Positions 6,918 to 14,298 of a stretch of DNA of 15,782 bases are shown here, in pieces. The number at the start of each line of letters is the position of its first letter. The first letter of the stretch is position 1. The translations under genes and the position numbers were made by a program. Origin of the DNA: Bacteroidales bacterium (lineage in GTDB: Bacteria > Bacteroidota > Bacteroidia > Bacteroidales > JAOZVK01); assembly GCA_029938185.1 (NCBI GenBank), contig JAOZVK010000068.1:1-15782 (forward strand), given 5' to 3'. The notes under the pieces are model-generated. The model searched no databases. It saw only the letters and a list, made by a program, of their open reading frames with translations, and was not told the DNA's origin.

Positions 6918-9900
6918 ATGGCAACACCAACAGAAATATTAAATAAAATAGACAAAGCTTTGTCTATACAAAAATTGCCTAAGGTGTTACAAATTATAAG
7001 AGATAACACATTAAAAGATAAAAGAAGACAGGTAAAAGGAATTATTGATATTATTGGAATAAAAAAATACAAACTTGTTTTTGTCGGTATAATAGGTACA
7101 GGAAAAACAACTGCAATTTCTCATATTTTTAATTTAATTGATACTGAAAAAACTGCAAAAACAATAGGAAAAGGAGATAAGAAAAAAAAAATAATAGTAA
7201 ATACAACAAAAGAGCTAATGATTGTTGGCTCTGGTAGAACAACAATTGCAGAAGTTGTTATTAAAGCAACTGAAGAAAAATACTCTTTTTTTAAAATTGA
7301 TTTTATTTCAAATAAAGTATTAGAAGAACTAATTGACAGCTTTTGTGAACAGATTGTTAGCAATAATGATAGTAAAAAATCAGGTATTTTAATGTCAATT
7401 GAAGTCGAACGAGCTTTTCGAAATATTTTAGATTTAAAATTGAAAAAAGGTGGTTTAAAACCAGAATTACAAATTTTAAAAAACGTAAAAAATGACAAAG
7501 AAGAGTTTAAGAAAATAATTAAGAAACGTTCAGAAAAAATAACAAAAAAAGAGTTTCTGGTAATTCCTTACAAATCGGAACAAAAATTATTAAATAATAT
7601 TGAAAGTGTTAAACTTGAAAAAGAATGGGTTAGAAAAACGTTAACAAAAATAAATGTTGCGAACTTAGAAAATTTTTCTATTCCAAAACAAATAGAATTA
7701 AATCTTAGTGCTAATATACTTGGAGAAAACAATCATTTAAATAATTTTAATTCTATAATTGACACACAAGGTCTTGATGAAGTAAGAGCTAAAAAAAATA
7801 TTGACAATTATTTAGAAGAAGAAGACAGTATTTGTATATTTACCACAAGATACGATGTTGCCCCTGATAAAAATGTCACATTTTTAATGGAGAAACATCT
7901 TGAATATGATTATAAAAATACTCATAATCGATTTATTACCTTAATGTTACCAAGAAATGATGAGCCTGAAAAAATGATTGGATACGATGGTAAAGATTTT
8001 GATGACTGGGACTATGGTATTGAATATAAAAAAGATGTTATCAAAAATCAATTTACAGAATTTGGTATAAAATTTAATAATAATAATATTTTGCATTTTG
8101 ATGCTTTTAGATATTATGATAAAAATTTAATGCCTGAAAAAGAATATGTTGAGTACATACAAGAAGACAGGGATACTATAATAACACAAATTGAAAATAT
8201 AATTACGTACAGGCAAAGCATGCACGATTTATGTGCTAAATTAGACAAAAGTGTAGATATAATAATTAATGGAAAATATGGAAATGATATTTTAGAAAAA
8301 ATAAAAGAACTAATTGTTAATATAAAAGCATATCAAAAATTAATAATTGATATTGATTTTGCACAGGAATTTGCTAATCAATTTGATACAAATTATTTGC
8401 ATTGGGAAACAAAAGACGCAATAAATAAAAGACATGGAATATGGGAGTTGAAAGATATTGATTTAATATATGATAGTAAAGAATTAATAAAAGAAATTTT
8501 ACAAAAAAAGACAATTGATTATAAAAGTAGGATTACCGAAATTATTATAGATTTTGGTAATGATAATTCAAATATAGTTTATAAATTAATTGCAGACCAT
8601 TTAAAGATAGATTTTCTTATAAGCTATAATAATTTTAAGGAACAAATAGGAACTAAATTATATAATAGACTTTACCAAAAAGAATTTAATTATCACAGTA
8701 ATTTTTGGGAGAAAGTAATAGAAGAAAGCAGTAAAGGGAGTGGCTATGAATATCGAATGTTGCAAGAATACAAAGAAGAATTGTCAGGTATTAAATTTTT
8801 CTTAAAAAAAGAAATCGAACTTGCATGGGAGCATATTGTAATTGAAAATATTATAAATTATCTTGGTAAATCGGAGATAAAAAAAATAATTTCTAATGAA
8901 ACAATTATACCAAAATTAGATAATATTAAAATCGAAAACTATTTTAGTATAGACAACGAAGGAGTATCTATTTCTAATCTTGGAGATAAAAATGAAATAT
9001 ATTTTGTTGGAGAAAACGGTAGCGGAAAAACTATTCTTTTGCAAGCAATGGCAAGAGCATTAAAAGGAAAACAAAAAATTGGTGCTGTAAATGATATAAT
9101 AAATGAAAATTTTAGAAATGACCCTCTTTTTGAAGCAGGCGACAACATTAGTGAAAATAAATATTCAAATAAAAGCGACACACCACGAACTTATAAATAT
9201 TTGTATGCTTATGGAATAAATAGATTAGTTTTGGATAAAAAAGAAAATAATAATAATATTGAAAATAGTGAAGTTTATACAACTTTATTTAATAACAAAT
9301 TTAGTCTAATTTATCCTGTTGCATGGTTAAAAGACCTAAAACTTGAATTAGATGAGAATAATGATAAATTTATTACATTAGAAACAGTTAGTAATTTATT
9401 AAGTAGTTTTTTAGAAAAAGAAGTAAGAGTTTTATTTAAAGGAAGCAAAGTGTTTTTTGAAGAAAAGGGAACATTATTATTATTTGAACAATTATCAGAC
9501 GGATATAAAAGTTCAATAACATGGATTTCTGATTTATTAGCAAGGTTATCATTTCAACAACCACATGTTAGGAAACTTGCAGATTACAAAGGCATTGTTA
9601 TGGTTGATGAAATTGGAATTTATTTACATCCGAAATTAAAATTTTCGTTGATTAAAAAATTAAGAACTAAATTTGAAAATATACAATGGATTTTTACAAC
9701 ACATAGTCCAATCACATTACTGGGTGCATCAGAAGATGCAGTAGTTTTCAAAATATACAAAATTGACAAAGAAAATGAAAAAGGAATAACACAAATTTCA
9801 AAACCTATAAATATTTCAGGATATACTGCAAATAGTTTGATAACTTCAACTATTTGGAATATTCCAGACTTTGTTACAGCAGGAACAGAATTAGAACTTG

Positions 9901-10040
9901 TATCAAATGTAGATAATATTTACAAAAATATTCATAAACTTGTATCAGAGAAACAACGAAACGACCCATCTTTTGGCGAACAAGATTTAGTTTCAATGAT
10001 AAAAAACAAATTAAATGAAAATAATTCTACATTAAAATGA
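6918..10040 (+). CDS. Dual P-loop NTPase: GTPase-like N-terminus fused to PtuA/OLD-like ABC ATPase
   Basis: This 1040-aa soluble protein has two NTPase modules. The N-terminal one shows a Walker A GIIGTGKTT (57-65) and a G3-like strand SIIDTQGLDE (279-288), followed by strands SICIFTT (304-310) and RFITLMLPRND (338-348). This order resembles dynamin-like or Era-like GTPases, but a clean NKxD motif is not seen. A helical linker covers about 400-660. The C-terminal module is an SMC/ABC-type ATPase of the AAA_15/AAA_21 kind: Walker A VGENGSGKT (697-705), signature LSDGYKS (859-865), Walker B GIVMVDE (892-898), LHP (903-905) and the switch His in FTTHSP (926-931). No Toprim domain follows, unlike OLD nucleases. 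The next gene, overlapping by 4 bp, encodes a PtuB-like HNH protein. The pairing points to a Septu-like anti-phage ATPase-nuclease system, with an added N-terminal module that makes the protein much longer than PtuA proteins I know of. The defence role is inferred from family and context. Confidence 0.85.
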   Translation: MATPTEILNKIDKALSIQKLPKVLQIIRDNTLKDKRRQVKGIIDIIGIKKYKLVFVGIIGTGKTTAISHIFNLIDTEKTAKTIGKGDKKKKIIVNTTKELMIVGSGRTTIAEVVIKATEEKYSFFKIDFISNKVLEELIDSFCEQIVSNNDSKKSGILMSIEVERAFRNILDLKLKKGGLKPELQILKNVKNDKEEFKKIIKKRSEKITKKEFLVIPYKSEQKLLNNIESVKLEKEWVRKTLTKINVANLENFSIPKQIELNLSANILGENNHLNNFNSIIDTQGLDEVRAKKNIDNYLEEEDSICIFTTRYDVAPDKNVTFLMEKHLEYDYKNTHNRFITLMLPRNDEPEKMIGYDGKDFDDWDYGIEYKKDVIKNQFTEFGIKFNNNNILHFDAFRYYDKNLMPEKEYVEYIQEDRDTIITQIENIITYRQSMHDLCAKLDKSVDIIINGKYGNDILEKIKELIVNIKAYQKLIIDIDFAQEFANQFDTNYLHWETKDAINKRHGIWELKDIDLIYDSKELIKEILQKKTIDYKSRITEIIIDFGNDNSNIVYKLIADHLKIDFLISYNNFKEQIGTKLYNRLYQKEFNYHSNFWEKVIEESSKGSGYEYRMLQEYKEELSGIKFFLKKEIELAWEHIVIENIINYLGKSEIKKIISNETIIPKLDNIKIENYFSIDNEGVSISNLGDKNEIYFVGENGSGKTILLQAMARALKGKQKIGAVNDIINENFRNDPLFEAGDNISENKYSNKSDTPRTYKYLYAYGINRLVLDKKENNNNIENSEVYTTLFNNKFSLIYPVAWLKDLKLELDENNDKFITLETVSNLLSSFLEKEVRVLFKGSKVFFEEKGTLLLFEQLSDGYKSSITWISDLLARLSFQQPHVRKLADYKGIVMVDEIGIYLHPKLKFSLIKKLRTKFENIQWIFTTHSPITLLGASEDAVVFKIYKIDKENEKGITQISKPINISGYTANSLITSTIWNIPDFVTAGTELELVSNVDNIYKNIHKLVSEKQRNDPSFGEQDLVSMIKNKLNENNSTLK
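6948..6967. promoter_or_regulatory. Perfect 20-bp palindrome inside the 5' end of the NTPase gene
   Basis: The sequence atagacaaagctttgtctat equals its own reverse complement over all 20 bases. It covers codons 11-17 of the NTPase gene, 30 bp after the start codon. It could be an operator for a dimeric regulator or an mRNA structure. It also encodes an unremarkable IDKALSI stretch, so chance is possible. Confidence 0.3.
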
Positions 10041-10735
10041 TACATATTTCTAAACCAAATATAGTTCCTGAAGTTTTAAATAATGATACAACAAAAAGAA
10101 ATTTCAAGAAAAATGTAGATGCTGAAAAATTTGTAGGCTCAGATAGATATACAAAGATAAGAGAAGAATTATCAGATTTATATAATAATAAATGTGCATA
10201 TTGTGAGAAAGATTGCGACTCAACACATATAGAACATTACAGACCCAAAAGCATATACTATTGGTTAGCATATTCTTGGGATAATTTACTATTGTCATGT
10301 CATGAATGTAATACTAAAAAAAGTGATAAATTTGAAATAAACAATGCAGAAAGAGCAAAGTATCAGGAAGAACAATTATCGGATTTACACAGTAAAATAT
10401 CGGATTATGATAATTTTGAAAATCAAAAATTAATTAATCCAGAACAATTTATGGATGAAAAATTAAGAAACCATTTTACTTTTGATGGAAATGCTTCTAT
10501 CATATTCAAAACACCTGAGATGGAACATACTATTGAAGTTTGTGATTTAAACAGAGATTTTTTAATAAAAAAACGCTATGCAATTTTAAATGATTTTTTT
10601 TATTATCTCAATTTGAGTTCAAATAAAACAAAACAAACAGAATTATTTGTTAAAAAATTGCAAAATTCAATTAATGAAAATGAAGAATATATTGCTTGGA
10701 AATATTTTTTACTTAATATTGTGAAATTATTTTGA
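10037..10735 (+). CDS. HNH endonuclease, PtuB-like (TIGR02646-type)
   Basis: This 232-aa protein is probably the nuclease partner of the preceding ATPase. The N-terminal half carries a zinc-binding HNH core: CAYCEKDC (53-60), HIEHYRPK (64-71), WLAYSWDNLLLSC (76-88), CHECN (88-92) and K95 and F99 in the KKSDKFE tail. The C-x2-C pairs at 53/56 and 88/91 would bind structural zinc. The H-x-E-H-Y-R-P-K and Y-W-x-N-L-x-x-S-C patterns are those of PtuB-type HNH proteins found in Septu and in retron-linked PtuAB modules. The C-terminal half is helical, without a recognised domain. The start overlaps the previous stop as ATGA, typical of translational coupling and fixed stoichiometry. No reverse transcriptase is near, so this is not a retron in what can be seen. 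Confidence 0.88.
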   Translation: MIHISKPNIVPEVLNNDTTKRNFKKNVDAEKFVGSDRYTKIREELSDLYNNKCAYCEKDCDSTHIEHYRPKSIYYWLAYSWDNLLLSCHECNTKKSDKFEINNAERAKYQEEQLSDLHSKISDYDNFENQKLINPEQFMDEKLRNHFTFDGNASIIFKTPEMEHTIEVCDLNRDFLIKKRYAILNDFFYYLNLSSNKTKQTELFVKKLQNSINENEEYIAWKYFLLNIVKLF

Positions 10736-10754
10736 TTTAATAGTTATTAAGTAA

Positions 10755-10854
10755 GTAGTCTTACAAAAGTTTTTCGACATTTGTTTTCTTGCAATTAACT
10801 GTATAGCAGTAGTTTATAAAAATGCATAAGCCACATTAATTAGGTCGAAGACCT
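10755..10854 (+). repeat. Composite repeat after the HNH gene (arm and core copy 7)
   Basis: The arm at 10755-10782 is identical over 28 bp to that before murG. The core at 10822-10854 reads atgcataagccacattaatt with hairpin AGGTC-GAA-GACCT. It begins 19 bp after the HNH stop codon, so it marks the right edge of the inserted two-gene module. Confidence 0.75.
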
Positions 10855-10860
10855 TAGTTT

Positions 10861-10932
10861 AACAAAAGTTTTATGACACATTTGTCAAGGTATAAGCAGA
10901 ATCTGTAAGTAACATTAAATAGGTCGGAGACC
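10861..10932 (+). repeat. Shortened composite repeat, core copy 8
   Basis: A shorter arm (aacaaaagttttatgacaca, from 10861) is followed by core ctgtaagtaacattaaat and hairpin GGTC-GGA-GACC (10903-10932). It directly follows copy 7, making a tandem pair in the 252-bp gap before the lipoprotein gene. The remaining 55 bp contain a small AGCAC-TTT-GTGCT hairpin at 10948-10960 and no gene I can support. Confidence 0.65.
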
Positions 10933-10987
10933 ATATATGAAAAAAATAGCACTTTGTGCTCAATTTAAAATTAAATTATATTAACCA

Positions 10988-11872
10988 ATGAAAAACAAAT
11001 ACATAAGCAAATCAAAAATAATTGTATATTCCATTGTATTACTGATGTCGATAAGTTCATGCAACAAGGTTAAAGAACGTAAACTTAAAAACAAAATAAA
11101 TGATAAATCTGTTGAGCTTATTCAAATAATTATACAAACATACGATAAAGTAAGTATTCAGTCATATGTGAATCAAAACCAAAAAGAGGAAATAGGAATA
11201 CTACTGAGTAGTTTGTCCGATACACTAATATCTCCGGATTTTTCAAAAGCAAATTTTGCCAATAACGAAAAAAGAAAAGAAATATTTAAAGCTCTAAAAA
11301 AACTATATATTAAATATGATTTGTTGTACGATAAAAATTATAATGTAAAAGGAGCTAAGATAAAAGAAAATGTTGAATTAGCTTGTAAAGCATTAGATGG
11401 CGTAGAACTTAGTAAAGAAGATGAGAAAACTAAATCGGATATATTATTAACAGTAAAATCAACAAAATATGATGCCAATTTAGTATTATATAATTTAACC
11501 GAAATATATGTTGGTATTTTAGAAAGAGATATAAAAAACTGGAAGTTATTTATTGAAGAAATGTATAAAACTTATGAAAAAGGTATCAAAGAAATACCTT
11601 CATCAGTTTTTGATAAAGAAAAAGTAAACCAATTAGTTAATAAGCCATATAAAGACGAAGATATTATAATAAACTTTTATAAGCTTAAACTAAGAGATGA
11701 TGCAAATAAAAAGAAAAAACGTTTTATTGAAATGTTAAGTAAAACATATTTAGCATTTGAAACATTAAATAGATTGAATGCTGAGGATACCAAAAAAAAC
11801 AAATCAGTTTTTAAAACAAAAAAATTATATGAAAATATGGTTGAAAATGTTGATACATTAAAAAATTGGTAA
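10988..11872 (+). CDS. Predicted lipoprotein of unknown function
   Basis: I do not recognise the family of this 294-aa protein. It has a lysine-containing N-terminus, a hydrophobic segment IIVYSIVLLM (11-20) and a lipobox ISSC with Cys25 as the lipidation site, so signal peptidase II processing and anchoring to a membrane in the envelope is expected. The mature part is rich in Lys, Glu and predicted helix, with no Cys-rich, enzymatic or repeat motif seen apart from the lipobox. It lies between the putative defence pair and murC, with repeats on both sides. It could be a lineage-specific envelope or division accessory, or a passenger of the insertion. Its stop codon TAA is directly followed by, and shares its last base with, a - oriented repeat copy. 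Confidence 0.85.
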   Translation: MKNKYISKSKIIVYSIVLLMSISSCNKVKERKLKNKINDKSVELIQIIIQTYDKVSIQSYVNQNQKEEIGILLSSLSDTLISPDFSKANFANNEKRKEIFKALKKLYIKYDLLYDKNYNVKGAKIKENVELACKALDGVELSKEDEKTKSDILLTVKSTKYDANLVLYNLTEIYVGILERDIKNWKLFIEEMYKTYEKGIKEIPSSVFDKEKVNQLVNKPYKDEDIIINFYKLKLRDDANKKKKRFIEMLSKTYLAFETLNRLNAEDTKKNKSVFKTKKLYENMVENVDTLKNW

Positions 11873-11903
11873 GGTCTTCGACCTCTTTAATGTTGCTTTC
11901 GCT
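11872..11903 (-). repeat. dcw intergenic palindromic repeat, copy 9 (reverse orientation)
   Basis: Read on the - strand it is agcgaaagcaacattaaag followed by hairpin AGGTC-GAA-GACCT. This is the first copy in reverse orientation. Its first base is the last base of the lipoprotein stop codon. On the + strand the hairpin is followed by a short CTTT, a weak terminator shape at best. Confidence 0.85.
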
Positions 11904-11949
11904 TGATATATAATTAACTGTATTTAAAAAAGTAAATTTTACAAGAAAA

Positions 11950-13371
11950 ATGAATATTAGTTTTATAAATAGAGTATATTTGATTGGAATTGGTGGGATA
12001 GGCATGAGTGCTTTGGCTAGATATTTTAATGCAATTGGTAAAAATGTAGCTGGATACGACAAAACATCATCAAATTTAACAAATAAATTAATTGATGAAG
12101 GAATTGATATTCATTTTTCTGATAACATTGAGTCTATACCATACAAGTATAAAGATACAAATAAAATTGATTCAATATTAATTGTTTATACACCAGCAAT
12201 ACCCATTAATAATATAGAGTATAATTATTTTAAGGATAATAAATTTAATATTTACAAACGCTCCGAAGTTTTGGGCGAAATTTCAAAAAATAATATTTGT
12301 ATTGCGGTTGCTGGAACACACGGAAAAACAACTGTTTCAACGCTTACGGCACATCTTTTGAAACAATCCGATGTAGATTGTAGTGCATTTTTGGGTGGTA
12401 TTTCCAATAATTATAAATCAAACTTAATATTATCTGAAAATATTCAAAACAAGAAAAAGAAAACAAATAATGATTATCTTGTAGTAGAAGCTGATGAGTT
12501 CGATAGGTCATTTCTTAAACTATATCCGGATATTGCTTTAATAACAGCAATTGATGCAGACCATTTGGATATTTACAAAAACAAAGAAAATCTTATTGAT
12601 TCGTTTAAAAATTTTATAAATAAAATTAACTCAAAAGGCAAATTAGTTGTAAAAAAAGGCTTAGAAGGGTATGTTGATAATAATCCAAAATACCAATATA
12701 CATATTCATTAGATGAGCCAGAAGCAGATTTTTATGCAAAAAAAATAGAAATTAAAAATGGATTATACCATTTAGATATTGTATGTATGGATATTACAAT
12801 TAAAAATGTCATTGTAGGAATAGCTGGAAAAATTAATGCCGAAAATGCAATTGCCGCAACTGCATTAGCGTATTTGGTAGGAGTTGAGCCTCAATCCATA
12901 CGAAAATCAACAAAGTCATTTAATGGAATTAAACGTCGATTCGATTTTCAAATAAATAATGACAGTTTAGTTTATATTGACGACTATGCACATCATCCTG
13001 AAGAGATAAAAGCTTTTTTAAAATCAGTAAAAGAGCTATTTAAAGATAAAAAAATAACTGGTATTTTTCAACCACATCTATTTACGAGAACCAGAGATTT
13101 TGCAGATGAGTTTGCAAAAAGTTTGGATTTATTAGATGAAGTAATTCTACTGGATATATATCCAGCAAGAGAAAAGCCAATTGAAAATATTAGTTCAAAA
13201 ACAATATTTGATAAGATAGAAAATAAACACAAAACACTTTGCAAAAAGGAGAATCTAATTGAATTACTTAAAAATAAAAATATTGAAGTACTTGTAACCC
13301 TAGGTGCAGGTGATATTGATAGATTGGTTTTACCAATAAAAAATGAACTAAGGTCTTCGACCAATTTATAG
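11950..13371 (+). CDS. murC: UDP-MurNAc:L-alanine ligase MurC
   Basis: MurC starts the stem peptide by joining L-alanine to UDP-MurNAc with ATP in the cytoplasm. The 473-aa protein has the N-terminal nucleotide-sugar loop LIGIGGIGMSALA (11-23), YTPAIP (80-85), ATP P-loop AGTHGKTTV (121-129), VEADEFDRSF (179-188), DADHLDIY (202-209), RRFDF (329-333), DDYAHHPEEI (344-353), FQPHLFTRT (373-381) and LGAGDID (451-457). The start ATG precedes the conserved region by about nine residues, as is normal. The last six codons and the stop (RSSTNL*) are encoded by repeat copy 10, so the original C-terminus was probably replaced or extended by repeat sequence. The catalytic core is complete. Confidence 0.97.
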   Translation: MNISFINRVYLIGIGGIGMSALARYFNAIGKNVAGYDKTSSNLTNKLIDEGIDIHFSDNIESIPYKYKDTNKIDSILIVYTPAIPINNIEYNYFKDNKFNIYKRSEVLGEISKNNICIAVAGTHGKTTVSTLTAHLLKQSDVDCSAFLGGISNNYKSNLILSENIQNKKKKTNNDYLVVEADEFDRSFLKLYPDIALITAIDADHLDIYKNKENLIDSFKNFINKINSKGKLVVKKGLEGYVDNNPKYQYTYSLDEPEADFYAKKIEIKNGLYHLDIVCMDITIKNVIVGIAGKINAENAIAATALAYLVGVEPQSIRKSTKSFNGIKRRFDFQINNDSLVYIDDYAHHPEEIKAFLKSVKELFKDKKITGIFQPHLFTRTRDFADEFAKSLDLLDEVILLDIYPAREKPIENISSKTIFDKIENKHKTLCKKENLIELLKNKNIEVLVTLGAGDIDRLVLPIKNELRSSTNL

Positions 13372-13446
13372 TTGCTTATGCGTTAGTGCAAAGGTAATTT
13401 AATCAATAAGTTATGAATGGATAGGTATCGAAAAACATTTGTAACA
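13351..13446 (-). repeat. Composite repeat, copy 10 (reverse), overlapping murC 3' end
   Basis: On the - strand the core (13351-13383) is acgcataagcaactataaat with hairpin TGGTC-GAA-GACCT. The extended arm seen in other copies is recognisable further out at 13427-13446 (gttacaaatgtttttcgata on the - strand). Arm and core are in the same relative order as in + copies, so the whole composite unit is inverted here. The core covers the last codons of murC. Confidence 0.7.
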
Positions 13447-13472
13447 GTACTTTCAAAAAATGATTATAAATA

Positions 13473-14261
13473 ATGCTTAAATTTAAAAACATATTATTGT
13501 GGACTATAGCTTGCTTATTAATCTTTGTAACACTAGGTTTTGCAGTATCAAGTCATAATAAAAAAAAGTGTATAAAAATTGATATAAACTTTAAAGACTC
13601 ATTAAATAGGAATTTTATTGGAAAAGGTGATATAATTGAATTAATAAAAGGTGATAGGGAAATATTAGGACAAAAATTTGATAAAATTAATATATCAGAA
13701 ATAGAAAAAAAAATATTCAATCATCCAGTAGTAAAAAAAGTTGAAGTTTTCAAAACTATTGATGGAGTGCTAAAAATTGAACTATTTCAAAGAAATCCTA
13801 TTGTTAGAGTTGTAAACGTGAAAAATGAAAGTTTTTATATTGATGAAGAAGGCGAAATAATGCCATTATCAGATAAATACAATGCACGAGTTCTTGTTGC
13901 AAATGGATGGGTTTACTCAAAAATAAATACAAACGAGGCAATTAATATATTAAATTTGACAAAAAAACATAACAAGGATAAAGAATTACTTATAAAATTG
14001 TACTATCTTGCAAAGTTTATTTACACTGATAAGTTTTGGAAAGCACAAATAGAACAAATATATGTGAATAATGGGAAAGAATTTGAACTGATACCGCGTG
14101 TAGGAGCACATATAATTTTCTTTGGAGGAATAGATAATTTAGAAAAAAAATTTAGAAAATTAAGAATCTTTTACAAGAAAGGCTTAAGTAAAAAAAATTG
14201 GAATAGATACAAATTTATTAACTTGAAGTTTGATAATCAAGTTGTTTGTACAAAAAGATGA
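13473..14261 (+). CDS. ftsQ: Cell division protein FtsQ
   Basis: FtsQ is a single-pass inner membrane protein that links cytoplasmic and periplasmic parts of the divisome. The 262-aa protein has a short basic cytoplasmic start, one membrane helix (about 7-26), then a POTRA-like region (about 33-105) with IGKGDIIELI (49-58), EIEKKIFNHPVVKKVEVF (76-93) and the junction ELFQRNPIVRV (103-113). The beta-domain signature YIDEEGEIMPLS (122-133) follows. This block order is typical for FtsQ of Bacteroidota, where overall sequence identity is low. Position between murC and ftsA confirms the call. The 37-bp gap to ftsA suggests co-transcription. Confidence 0.93.
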   Translation: MLKFKNILLWTIACLLIFVTLGFAVSSHNKKKCIKIDINFKDSLNRNFIGKGDIIELIKGDREILGQKFDKINISEIEKKIFNHPVVKKVEVFKTIDGVLKIELFQRNPIVRVVNVKNESFYIDEEGEIMPLSDKYNARVLVANGWVYSKINTNEAINILNLTKKHNKDKELLIKLYYLAKFIYTDKFWKAQIEQIYVNNGKEFELIPRVGAHIIFFGGIDNLEKKFRKLRIFYKKGLSKKNWNRYKFINLKFDNQVVCTKR

Positions 14262-14298
14262 AAATAAAGATATTAAAAACTCAGAAAACTAACATGAT

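Noticed and set aside
7121..7498. Antisense open frame of 125 codons within the NTPase gene, and similar antisense frames elsewhere
   Set aside because: These are mirror frames of AT-rich coding genes with hydrophobic, Phe/Ser/Ile-rich, low-complexity translations and no family features.
9603..10037. OLD-family nuclease with a C-terminal Toprim domain
   Set aside because: After the H-switch (FTTHSP) only about 110 residues remain and they show no Toprim Glu or DxD motifs, so the nuclease function more likely lies in the separate HNH protein.
10037..10735. A retron with PtuAB effectors
   Set aside because: No reverse transcriptase and no msr/msd-like structured RNA is seen near the pair within the window.
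10937..10984. 15-codon ORF (MKKIALCAQFKIKLY) ending just before the lipoprotein start
   Set aside because: It is too short to support and partly formed by a small hairpin; a leader peptide is possible but nothing shows it.
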